From Prostheceraeus crozeri (lineage: Eukaryota; Platyhelminthes; Polycladida; Euryleptidae): a stretch of DNA of 64,000 nucleotides. The stretch's first letter is position 1; every line of letters begins with the position of its first letter. Below the pieces are notes generated by a model. It ran no database searches. It was not told the DNA's origin and saw only the letters and a list, made by a program, of their open reading frames with translations. The DNA lies in the NCBI GenBank assembly GCA_907163375.1, contig CAJQUW010001859.1, positions 868,001 to 932,000 on the forward strand, given 5' to 3'. Both the position numbers and the translations under genes were made by a program. Below, one piece after another: positions 29,765 through 38,275 of this stretch.

Positions 29765-29789
29765 GAACGGAAAGTTCCAGGGCTTCACC
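29765..29789. repeat. Decayed double-hairpin element inside polymerase gene
   Basis: GAAC-GGAAA-GTTC keeps its stem, while the right hairpin has mutated to GGGC-TTC-ACC. It is read as R-T-E-S-S-R-A-S-P-D. Confidence 0.75.
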
Positions 29790-29793
29790 TGAT

Positions 29794-29913
29794 TCTGAAA
29801 ATTATAATTCTGAAAATTATAATTCTGAAAATTATAATTCTGAAAATTATAATCCTGAAAATTATAATTCTGAAAATTATAATTCTGAAAATTATAATTC
29901 TGAAAATTATAAT
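29794..29913 (+). repeat. 15-bp tandem repeat coding S-E-N-Y-N
   Basis: Eight units of TCTGAAAATTATAAT lie in frame in the polymerase gene after Exo I; one unit has C in place of T. It encodes a low-complexity linker. Confidence 0.95.
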
Positions 29914-30276
29914 TCTGAAAAAAGTGCGCCTGAAAGAAGTGCGCCTGGAAAAAGTTCAACTGAACAAAGTAAAGAAAAATATTTATTTGAACAAAAACCA
30001 TTATGTTGGGGAATGTACATTCATTCAAATTATCCTGAATTATTTAAATCAGAATATTATCAATACTATGGTGAAGATAGTTCAGAAATGTTTACAAAGA
30101 AAGTAGAAGAATTACAAAATTATTTTTCACAATTGCTTGAAACAAATATACCGATGATGCCATTAACAGAAAAAGAAAAATTAAATTTTATTAATGAAAC
30201 AAAATGTTATTACTGTGGAAGAGAATTTACAAAAAATTATAAAAATGGCAAAGGTAGATATCTTGATAGGCGAAGC

Positions 30277-30291
30277 GACGGCTCTGCCGTC
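30277..30291. repeat. Hairpin inside polymerase zinc-finger region
   Basis: GACGGC-TCT-GCCGTC is a perfect 6-bp stem just before the conserved K-D-H-D-H block. It extends this region by about eight residues and follows a partial GGCGAAGC arm. Confidence 0.75.
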
Positions 30292-30665
30292 AAGGTAAAA
30301 GATCATGATCATCTAAATGGATTATATAGAGGTGCAGCACATAATTCTTGTAATCTTAATGCTAATAAATTTAAATATAACTTTGTTCCTTTATATTTCT
30401 ATAATGGTTCTAAATATGATTTCCATCTAGTAATGAAAGATTTATTTTCATCTGAAAAATTACAACAACAAATAAATGTACTATGTAAAACAGAAGAAGA
30501 ATATTTTTCAATGCAATTAGGTTGTATTAGAATTTTAGATGCATTTAGATTTTTTACTCCTTATTCATTAGATGTTATGGGAAAAACTTTGAAATCTGAA
30601 CAATGTAAAATATTAAATAAATATAATTTAAAACCTTTAAAAGGCATATTTCCGTATGAGTACAT

Positions 30666-30733
30666 AGCCTTCGGCTCACAGTCGAAGACTGATATAACTG
30701 GAGATAAAACCTGTGGTTCACAGTCGAAGACTG
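30666..30733. repeat. Two double-hairpin elements of a second type inside polymerase gene
   Basis: AGCC-TTC-GGCT then CAGTC-GAA-GACTG (30666-30691), and AACC-TGT-GGTT then CAGTC-GAA-GACTG (30708-30733). Each pair is joined by CA. The right hairpin is the same in both and the left differs but stays paired. Both are in frame. Confidence 0.9.
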
Positions 30734-31382
30734 GTTTTAATTCTGTGAATAAAATTATGGAAGAAGAACAACTTCCTCCAATAAATAAATTTAAATCAAC
30801 ATTAAAACAATCACAATTATCAGACGAAGACTATGCAGAAGCTGAAAAAAATTGGAGAGAGTTAAATTGTAAAACAATGTATGATTATACAATGAAATAT
30901 CTTCAGATAGATGTATTAATACTAGCTGATCTTTTCGAAAACTTTCGTGACATGTGTTTAGAATATTACGGAATAGATCCATGTTATTGTTATTCTACAC
31001 CAGGTTTAACATGGTTAGCAGGATTAAAACATACAAATGTTAAACTTAAACATTATAAAGAAAATACATAATATAAATTATTATTTTTTGAATCTGGAAT
31101 TAGAGGTGGAGTTTCATCAGTTTTAGGTAATAGATATGTTAAATGTTATAATAAGAAAGTAAATCCACATACATATGGAATAATGAAACCTTTATCTCCA
31201 GAAGAAAAAGAAAAAATATTAGAAATTTTTCGAACGAAACAAGAAGGAGTAGACCGTGAAAAAGCAATTGATGAATTCATGAGAGAAAACTATTTGTTAT
31301 ATTATGATTTTAATAGCTTATATTCTTCTTGCATGATACAAGAATTACCAACAGGTGAAATGTCATGGTGTAATATTCGTAC

Positions 31383-31413
31383 GACATCAGAGATGTCTAC
31401 TAGGGCTTCGCCC
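31383..31413. repeat. Double-hairpin element inside polymerase gene
   Basis: GACATC-AGA-GATGTC and GGGC-TTC-GCCC are read in frame between motif A and the next conserved block. Confidence 0.9.
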
Positions 31414-32318
31414 TTTCTTGATTATCAAAGAACATATGATGGTGAAAATAATTTTGGTTATGTATATGAAGTTGATTTAGTATACCCTGATTATATAAAA
31501 GATAAAACAAAATATTTTCCTTTCTGTCCCGAAAACAAAATTCCTAATATAGAAGATTTTTCAGATTATCAAAAATCTATAATACCGAAAAAATACAGAC
31601 CAACAAAAAAACTTATGTTAACACAAAGCAATAAAGGAAAGTATGTTGTTGAAGGAAGAATGCTAGATTGGTATTTAGATCATGGAATGATTCTCACCAA
31701 AATACATCGAAAACTAGAGTATAGAAAATCTAAATGGTTAAAAAATTATATAGAGTTCAATATTGAAAAACGTAAAATAGCTAAAAGAAATAAAGATGAT
31801 TTTGGAAACGTGTTCTTCAAATTAATGAATAATGCATTTTATGGTAAGACTTTAGAAAATGTGCGTAATAGACAAAATATTGAAATAGTTTATGATAAAG
31901 ATAGGTTTCAAAATTTAACAAGGAAACCTACATATAAAAGAACTACTAGATTTAGTGATGAACTATGTGCTGTACATTTACGTCGAATTAGCGTAAAACA
32001 TGATAAGTTTAATTTCATTGGTTTCACTATATTAGAATTAGCTAAACTATTTATGTATAGATTTATATATGATTATTTAGCACCTGCTTATGGCAAAAAC
32101 TATAAATTACACTTTACAGATACGGATTCTGTTTTCTTAGAATTAACAATACCGTATAATTCTACACTTGATGAAGAAATAGATAAAATAAAAGATATCA
32201 TTCATCCTTCTGATTTATGTAAAGTAAAAGATGAATTAGAAGGAAATGAAGATTTCATAACAGAAGCTATATTTTTAAAATCTAAATGTTACTGTTATGA
32301 TACAACTAATAATACTAG

Positions 32319-32349
32319 GACATCGGAGATGTCTTCCAGGGCTTCGCCC
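32319..32349. repeat. Double-hairpin element inside polymerase gene
   Basis: GACATC-GGA-GATGTC and GGGC-TTC-GCCC are read as E-M-S-S-R-A-S-P-V near the C-terminus of the polymerase. Confidence 0.9.
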
Positions 32350-32687
32350 GTTAAAACACATAAAACATTAAAAGGAATTTCAAAGGCATCAGTGGCTAAT
32401 CAAATAACATTTCAAGATTATAAAAATGCATTATTTAATAATGAAATAAAAACAGCATGTAATTATAGACTTAATTCAAAAAAACATAACATGTATTTAA
32501 AAGAAGAACATAAATTAGCATTAGATCCATTTGATGATAAAAGAAAAATTTTACCTGATGGAATAACTACTGAACCTTTTTAATTTTCTAATTTCTAAGA
32601 TAGACAAATTTGATATATATAAAATAAAAAAAAATATTGTAACACTATATTTGTATATTTTTATCACTCCGCGAAAATATTTTCGAT

Positions 32688-32726
32688 CGACTTTCAGTCG
32701 GGGCGAAGCCCCTCGAGGCGATGCCT
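32688..32726. repeat. Hairpin cluster between polymerase and ATPase genes
   Basis: CGACT-TTC-AGTCG (32688-32700), GGGGC-GAA-GCCCC (32700-32712) and AGGC-GAT-GCCT (about 32716-32726) lie in tandem between converging genes. Besides being a double-hairpin element, they could act in transcript ending. Confidence 0.85.
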
Positions 32727-33492
32727 AGTCAGAGAACAATTGTTCGATAACTCTTTCATGAATTTTTTTATCAATATTAATTGTAATGAAGCCATAATCT
32801 TTTGACCAAGCATTATTACACGATTGTTTAAATTCATCTTTATTTCTTACGCATAAATCTCTTAACAAATCACTTAAGTTTCTTGCATTTATTTCAAATA
32901 GTATAAATATATTTGCATTCTTTCTAATAACACTTCCGTCTAATGAATACATACTTTGTGTTAAATAAAATACACTACAGTTATTATGTCTACCTCTTGT
33001 GAAATAATTTCTCTGAACTGACTGATTTCTATCATTAACACAATCATCAAAAATTACACAATGTTTCATTGTTTTATCTAGTTTACTAGGATCCTGCATA
33101 TTACCACTATCATCTATTAATTGTATCTTTATATGGTTATTTTTATTAGATTCTACTAACTGATTATTTTTTGCTGCTTCTTCACACCACGAACTTATTT
33201 CTTCTTCATCTTCAGATTTTTCATATTCTTTGAATAATGAAGCAATTGCTGTTTTTTTAAGATTATTTTCAAATCCATATTTTAAAAATTGATAGACGGG
33301 TTGTTCTGCCGTTGTTGTATAAATTATAAGATTGTTATAATCCAAAAAATTTGGAGTTGTTAAAATTTTAAACAATAGATACGTTTTTCCACAACCTGAT
33401 CTTCCACAAATAACTGACAAAACTTTATTAGATAAATTTGGATGATGATTAAATTTAAGTTTTTTTTTATTTAATGGAGGTAGTTCACTCAT
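32725..33492 (-). CDS. Genome packaging ATPase, nested element
   Basis: The 255-aa protein has Walker A (G-R-S-G-C-G-K-T) near residue 30, Walker B (C-V-I-F-D-D-C) near 145, and Q-S at the sensor position (Y-L-T-Q-S). It is longer than the outer ATPase owing to an acidic insert near residue 90. The gene starts with an A-run ATG. Confidence 0.9.
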   Translation of the reverse strand: MSELPPLNKKKLKFNHHPNLSNKVLSVICGRSGCGKTYLLFKILTTPNFLDYNNLIIYTTTAEQPVYQFLKYGFENNLKKTAIASLFKEYEKSEDEEEISSWCEEAAKNNQLVESNKNNHIKIQLIDDSGNMQDPSKLDKTMKHCVIFDDCVNDRNQSVQRNYFTRGRHNNCSVFYLTQSMYSLDGSVIRKNANIFILFEINARNLSDLLRDLCVRNKDEFKQSCNNAWSKDYGFITINIDKKIHERVIEQLFSD

Positions 33493-33580
33493 TTTTTAAT
33501 AAAAAAATTTATTTTTATTTTTTTTATTTTTTGTTTCTAAAGAAGAAGAAAATTAAACTTCTCTAGCTTCGCGTAGGAGT

Positions 33581-34369
33581 TTATACCTCTCGAACCAAAA
33601 GATCTATCATAATCTCTTCACCTCCAAAATTTATTTCTTGTCCTTTCTCATCAGTGATTCTAATGCCAATGTTGTTAATAGTTTTTCTTGTAATAGGAAA
33701 ATATATTAATGTTTGTGGAAATACATTTAGTCTATAACCAATGGGTACAGTAAAAGCTGGAAAACTGAATATTAAATTTGATAATTTACCATTTATATAT
33801 CCTCCTTCAATAATGTCACAATGTACAACAATTGAATTTATTTCAGTTATTTTTGGAATCTTCTCACCTAAATGATAACCTTGACTATAGGTTTGTTTAT
33901 TAAATCCTAATAGCTTTGACAATGATCTATCATGATTAAAATCAACTTGATGATTTTCGTCTAAAGTAAGAGAAAATTTGTTAACTGCCGGTTCAACTGC
34001 AAAATGTAATTGTTTCTTATCTTTAAATGATATACCTAAATGTCTCTTAATTTCATTTGATATTGTTTCAACTTCGTAAGAACCAGGAAGAAAAGTTAAT
34101 ATTTTCCACGTTTTGCCTTTATCAGTAGAATATCTAAATTGATCATTCACATCTTTGATAACGTTTTGAATAGTGTTAAATGTAGAGAAACTAGTCAATG
34201 CAATTTGATAATTTTTATTTTGTTCCAAATGTAGAATGGGTTCTAAATTACAAGTGTGTGATGAAGTAGTTGTTATAATTTTTAACGTCGTACTAAATTT
34301 TGATGAACCCAAAATCTCTGTCAAATTTTCTAAATGATTATTAATTTTGTCTAAATCTGCTGAACACAT
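33581..34369 (-). CDS. Penton-like minor capsid protein, nested element
   Basis: The 262-aa protein has the beta-rich pattern of Polinton penton proteins, with G-S-Y-E-V-E-T-I-S-N-E-I, a Leu-G-F-N strand (S-K-L-L-G-F-N-K) and a C-terminal I-G-I-R-I-T-D-E-K-G. It lies next to the ATPase on the same strand. It is about half as long as the outer penton proteins. Confidence 0.65.
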   Translation of the reverse strand: MCSADLDKINNHLENLTEILGSSKFSTTLKIITTTSSHTCNLEPILHLEQNKNYQIALTSFSTFNTIQNVIKDVNDQFRYSTDKGKTWKILTFLPGSYEVETISNEIKRHLGISFKDKKQLHFAVEPAVNKFSLTLDENHQVDFNHDRSLSKLLGFNKQTYSQGYHLGEKIPKITEINSIVVHCDIIEGGYINGKLSNLIFSFPAFTVPIGYRLNVFPQTLIYFPITRKTINNIGIRITDEKGQEINFGGEEIMIDLLVREV

Positions 34370-34435
34370 TTTTAAACTAAAAAAATTAAATAAATATTTT
34401 TTTAAAAAAAATTAGAAACAACATATTTCAGCTAC

Positions 34436-34504
34436 GGGCGAAGCCCTGGAGGACATCAGAGATGACCGGTTCGGGCGAAGCCCTGGAGGACATCAGAGAT
34501 GTCC
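34436..34504. repeat. Two tandem double-hairpin elements at a gene end
   Basis: GGGC-GAA-GCCC with a decayed GGACATC arm (34436-34467) is followed by GGGC-GAA-GCCC and GGACATC-AGA-GATGTCC (34473-34504). The last one overlaps the stop region of the gene at 34493. Confidence 0.9.
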
Positions 34505-35314
34505 GGTTATACGTTTATAATCCTCTTCATTTAGAATCTTCTTTTCTAACAGTCTTTTCAATATAGCATGAATTTCATTGAAACTAGAATTATGTCCTTC
34601 TTTTATTGCAGATATTAAAATATTTAATCTATTTAGTAATTCTTGTGGATCATCTGGTAAAAATACAGTTGTTTCAGTTTTCTGTTTTTCAGATAAACCT
34701 TTCCCTACTTTAACTCCCGTTGATAATAAATTTTCTAATTGTTTATAACGTCTAAGAGATTTTACTGCACCAACTCTGTCTAACATAGCTTTATATTTTA
34801 TGAGATCTTCTACAGCATAATTATTTAAATCTGCTCCTCTTAAAAGATTAACAAAATTTCTATCTAAATTAAAAGGAGATTTATCTGGTGAAAAAATTAT
34901 ACCTCGAAAAGGTTGTGGAAATATTTCTTTTTGTCCGAGATAAAATCTAGGTATTGTTTTTCCATCTATAAATGAAATAGAATGTTCAAATTGCATAGAT
35001 TTTGGTAATTTCTTATTAATGTTTGATTCTAGTAATCCATAGTCATCTAATATAGTTTTGTGCTCTGGATCTGTTATATCAATTTGTTTATCATTATTTG
35101 TACTTTCTTTTTCAAGAGTTTTAAATGGTTTCATAGTTTTCTCAAAATCAGTTTTTACTTGCTCGGTTTGCTGCATTTGTTCAAACATATCAGATTGAAT
35201 ACCAGCTTTTATCATTCTATGTTGAAGATGATTTTCTTTCATAATATTTCTTTGTTTTATTAACTCTTCTAATTGTTTTATTCTTTTAAAATTATCAGCT
35301 CTAATTTTATCCAT
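34493..35314 (-). CDS. Conserved Polinton structural protein, nested element
   Basis: From the A-run ATG at 35314 the protein has 273 aa. It has a helical N-terminal third (K-Q-L-E-E-L-I-K-Q-R), a middle with I-P-R-F-Y-L-G and F-N-L-D-R-N-F-V-N-L-L-R-G, then A-V-E-D-L-I-K-Y and a helical end. This pattern is common to Polintons and may be the counterpart of the outer gene at 7446. Role in the virion unknown. Confidence 0.6.
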   Translation of the reverse strand: MDKIRADNFKRIKQLEELIKQRNIMKENHLQHRMIKAGIQSDMFEQMQQTEQVKTDFEKTMKPFKTLEKESTNNDKQIDITDPEHKTILDDYGLLESNINKKLPKSMQFEHSISFIDGKTIPRFYLGQKEIFPQPFRGIIFSPDKSPFNLDRNFVNLLRGADLNNYAVEDLIKYKAMLDRVGAVKSLRRYKQLENLLSTGVKVGKGLSEKQKTETTVFLPDDPQELLNRLNILISAIKEGHNSSFNEIHAILKRLLEKKILNEEDYKRITGHL

Positions 35315-35435
35315 TTTTAAAATATAATATTTGAATTTTGTGGTAACATTGGAATACAGCAAAAACATTTTACTGAACAAATTATTTTTTTATTGCTTTG
35401 TTGTTTGACATCTTTTCGTTTAAAGTTTTCTCGTT

Positions 35436-36130
35436 TTAAGTTTTGTTTAATAAAGTTTTGCTTAAATTTTCGCTTAAAGTTTTTAGCTCTTCTAAAAAAA
35501 TTTTGTAATTTTCTTCATTAGAAATTTTGCCATCACTAGAAATTTTGCCATCCTGTTTATTCTTATCATCAACTTTTTCGGACTTTAAATGAAAGGTTTG
35601 ATTTACTTCATTAGCTATTTGATCAAATTTTTCAATCTCATCTAACGTAATAACATTATCATCACATACTCTTTGAAAGTAGTAATGTAGTTTATCATAG
35701 ACTTCTTTAATATGTAAATGCTTAGTTTTTAATGATTTTCGTTTCTTAGTTATTAAAGATTTATCTAACATTGTAACAAGTGAAGTTGCAAAAACGCCCG
35801 TACCTGTTAAAGCTGTAGCAACTACTGGAATTACTAAAACACCAGAAGATATAACAATTGTTAAAGCACCTAAACTTATTGTTAAGAATATGCCAATTCC
35901 TTGTGTTACATTCTTAACTTTAGTCCATCTCTTTCTTAATTTTTTTTATAATGCTCTAATCTTAATAATAATTGAGATTCCTTATCTTTCATATAGCGTA
36001 CTCTATCTTTGTGTTTTTCAATGTTCATTTTTTCAATGTTAATCTTTTCAATGTCCATTAAAGTAGAACTACGTTCATATGATAACGAAGGATATATTCT
36101 TGCGGTTTCTTCCATTTTTGTTTCTTCCAT
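35436..36130 (-). pseudogene. Membrane structural protein with homopolymer frameshift
   Basis: The first part (64 codons) has a Lys/Glu/Met-rich helix. After a shift at an 8-base T run (35940-35947) the frame continues with two hydrophobic segments rich in Gly, Ala, Ile and Val, then a Lys-rich turn and a conserved end (H-I-K-E-V, D-N-V-I-T-L-D-E-I-E-K-F). This set is a known uncharacterised Polinton family with membrane spans and an EF-hand-like D-N-x-I-T-x-D-E loop. The shift is similar to that in the fiber-like gene. Confidence 0.65.
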
Positions 36131-36327
36131 TTTTTAAAGAAATATTTTGAATAAATATTTTGAAAACAATCTTCTGAAATGCTATTTAAATCGAAATACG
36201 TAGTTGTTTGTTTGTCGTATATTTCTAAGAACTCAGTCATGTTATTAACCTGAGGTAATATATCACCTATATTACTCAGTATAACTGTCGGATTTTCATC
36301 ATTCATTTTAAATGAAATAAATTCCAA
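36131..36327 (-). pseudogene. Fragment of a protease gene N-terminus
   Basis: The frame includes Q-T-T-T-Y-F-D-L-N, matching Q-T-T-T-N-F-D-L-K at the start of the protease at 20677, then ends. It lies in inverted order relative to that gene. It suggests that the inverted repeat once reached into the protease gene or that a second protease copy was lost. Confidence 0.6.
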
Positions 36328-36389
36328 TAACTGTAATAATGACTACTTCTTGTACAGGAAAATGAAAACAACGGCAGTGTATTTTGCAT

Positions 36390-36806
36390 CAAATATAATA
36401 ATACAACAATCAATCTTATCATACAATTGTACAATGTCAGTCTACTACCATTAGACTGGAGAACAAAAGAAAATTTAATTACATTTCAAAATAATCCAAA
36501 ATGCAATACTACTAAGTTCCATGAATCATTCTTAAATACCAAATATAATAATACAACAATCAATCTTATCATACAATTGTACAATGTCAGTCTACTACCA
36601 TTAGACTGGAGAACAAAAGAAAATTTAATTACATTTCAAAATAATCCAAAATGTGTTACTACTAAGTTCCATGAATCATTCTTAAATACCAAAGATTATG
36701 TTACATACTGAAATATAGATCTATACAATAGCAGTCTACTACCATTAGACTGGAGAACAAAAGAAAATTTAATTACATTTCAAAATAATCCAAAATGTGT
36801 TACTAC
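36390..36806 (+). repeat. Tandem repeat with 150-bp unit, about 2.6 copies
   Basis: Two full units (about 36390 and 36540) and a partial third (from about 36728) are nearly identical, with TCAGTCTACTACCATTAGAC as landmark. The period is a multiple of three and the first two units form one open frame of 94 codons. No known motif. Confidence 0.9.
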
Positions 36807-36893
36807 TTATAAATAAGTCTTCATAAATATGTATACATCAAATATGCATGTACATTGCACATATCTTAAAAAGTGAAACAACACAGTTAATGT

Positions 36894-37499
36894 TCATTCA
36901 TCTTGGGAACCAAACCTCATTTCTTCTATAGTTGTCGGTTGATTCAATTTTTCTATATAAATTTTGATTTCTTTAAAATGTTTTCTAACAAAACTAATGG
37001 GCATTGATGAATTTAAAAATAATACGTGTGGTAGAATTAGATCTGATAAGTTCATCAAGAAATAACAATAACTTACGTTATAGGAAATTCTAAATAGTTC
37101 CAAGTTTGCCACAAATCTGTTTTTTTTATTGTCACTCAATTCCAGAATTCTTTTAAATCCATAACCTTGATAAGCAGCACTTCTCAGCAACGACCCATGG
37201 TGCACTTTATCACTTGCAATCAGTTTTGAAATCATAGTAGCACTATCTTCGATGGTAATGAAATGTTCTTTTGTAACATTGAACTGAGGAATTGTAGTAG
37301 TGTTAAGATACTGTTCTATTTTTACTGTAATATCCTCCACTTGTTTTTGAGAGTCCAATTTGTTCTTCTTTCTCGATTGAATTTCTAACTTCCACTCTTC
37401 AAAGTATTTATTCGCAGTTTCCTTGTGCTCTTCTTTAATTAAGTTTAGTAAAATCGGCATGTAAAACGAAAAAGCTTCTGCGGCAGTACGTTTTGGCAT
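36894..37499 (-). CDS. Unrecognised protein in right end of nested element
   Basis: From ATG 37499 the frame gives 201 aa starting M-P-K-R-T. A charged helical first third is followed by a more hydrophobic region (F-R-I-S-Y-N-V-S-Y-C-Y-F-L-M-N-L-S) and P-H-V-L-F-L-N-S-S. It is less AT-rich than its neighbours and lies between two repeats, so it could be cargo from elsewhere. No motif recognised. Confidence 0.5.
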   Translation of the reverse strand: MPKRTAAEAFSFYMPILLNLIKEEHKETANKYFEEWKLEIQSRKKNKLDSQKQVEDITVKIEQYLNTTTIPQFNVTKEHFITIEDSATMISKLIASDKVHHGSLLRSAAYQGYGFKRILELSDNKKNRFVANLELFRISYNVSYCYFLMNLSDLILPHVLFLNSSMPISFVRKHFKEIKIYIEKLNQPTTIEEMRFGSQDE

Positions 37500-37770
37500 T
37501 TTGCAATAAGGAAAGAAAACAGTCACTAGTTATGATTAATGGAATTGTAAATGAAGTCTTACTTCCTACATGCTGCAATTATATTCAACGTCATTTTAAT
37601 CTTTAATCTTTAATACGGGTTGCTTGCTTTGTAATTCAATGGCTCAGGAATGCGATAAGCAGCTGCAATTATATCATGTATGCGGGAGCAGCTGTTCCCT
37701 ACAATTGGGTAGTTCATCAGAGTGCAAAGCAGTAACAATAACGGGCATTCTAAGAGATTGTGTTACATTC

Positions 37771-38269
37771 TTAAAGAAATATTATTAGTCACATGATATA
37801 TTTTAAAAACCTGAAAGATGGATAAAATTCATGAATTTGAAATTCTTAACTTTTCTGATTTTTTCGGTGTCCGGTTTTACATGACCTGGAACGGTCATGA
37901 TTTTCAAGGTAAAAATCGAACCGAAGGTTCTAGGGCTTCGCCCGATTGTAATTCTCAAATTTTGAGATTTTGAAAAATTTGAAAATTGGGTATTTTTAAA
38001 AACGCCCAAATCGGAGCGAAGCTCCTCTGGCTTTAGCCGATTTATGAATTTAGGTCTTCATAACCTGAAAAAAGGTTCAAAATCATGAATTTATGTCGTT
38101 TTTAAAAATGTCATTTTTTGAAAAAATGGTACTTTTTGAATGGACTAAATTCATGAATTTAGGTCTTAAAAACCTGAAAAAGGGTTCAAATTCATGAATT
38201 TATGTCGTTTTTAAAGATACCAATTTTTTTGATTTTATGGTGTCCTGGAACGGTCTTTTGCCCATTACT
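37771..38269 (-). repeat. Right TIR of nested Polinton
   Basis: This is the inverted counterpart of 19880-20552. It carries double-hairpin elements at 37919-37943 (AACC-GAA-GGTT, GGGC-TTC-GCCC) and 38012-38038. Confidence 0.9.
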
Positions 38270-38275
38270 TACAAG
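38270..38275. repeat. Target site duplication TACAAG, right copy of nested Polinton
   Basis: It matches 19874-19879 exactly. Confidence 0.95.

Larger units (their letters stand above)
27763..32583 (+). pseudogene. polB: Protein-primed DNA polymerase B, nested element, one in-frame stop
   Basis: The 1607-codon frame is open apart from a TAA at 31069-31071. Order: N-terminal C2H2 finger (C-x2-C...H-x4-H), a conserved CF-W region near residue 290, a coiled coil (440-565), Exo I (C-D-F-E-A), a 5-residue repeat, a C-x2-C with K-D-H-D-H block, Exo II (G-S-K-Y-D-F-H), Exo III (Y-L-Q-I-D-V), motif A (D-F-N-S-L-Y), motif B (N-N-A-F-Y-G-K-T) and motif C (T-D-T-D-S). Eight to ten hairpin elements are inserted in frame and read as peptides like E-G-S-R-A-S-P-V. 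It would replicate linear DNA from a protein primer. Confidence 0.9.
19880..38269. mobile_element. Nested Polinton (adintovirus-like) inside outer polymerase gene
   Basis: The 18,390-bp AT-rich element has TIRs starting AGTAATGGG, a perfect 6-bp duplication TACAAG, and its own protease, integrase, capsid, penton, ATPase and polymerase. Its capsid, integrase fusion and gene order differ from the outer element, so it belongs to another lineage. Capsid and polymerase each have one in-frame TAA, and two other genes have homopolymer frameshifts. Confidence 0.95.
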
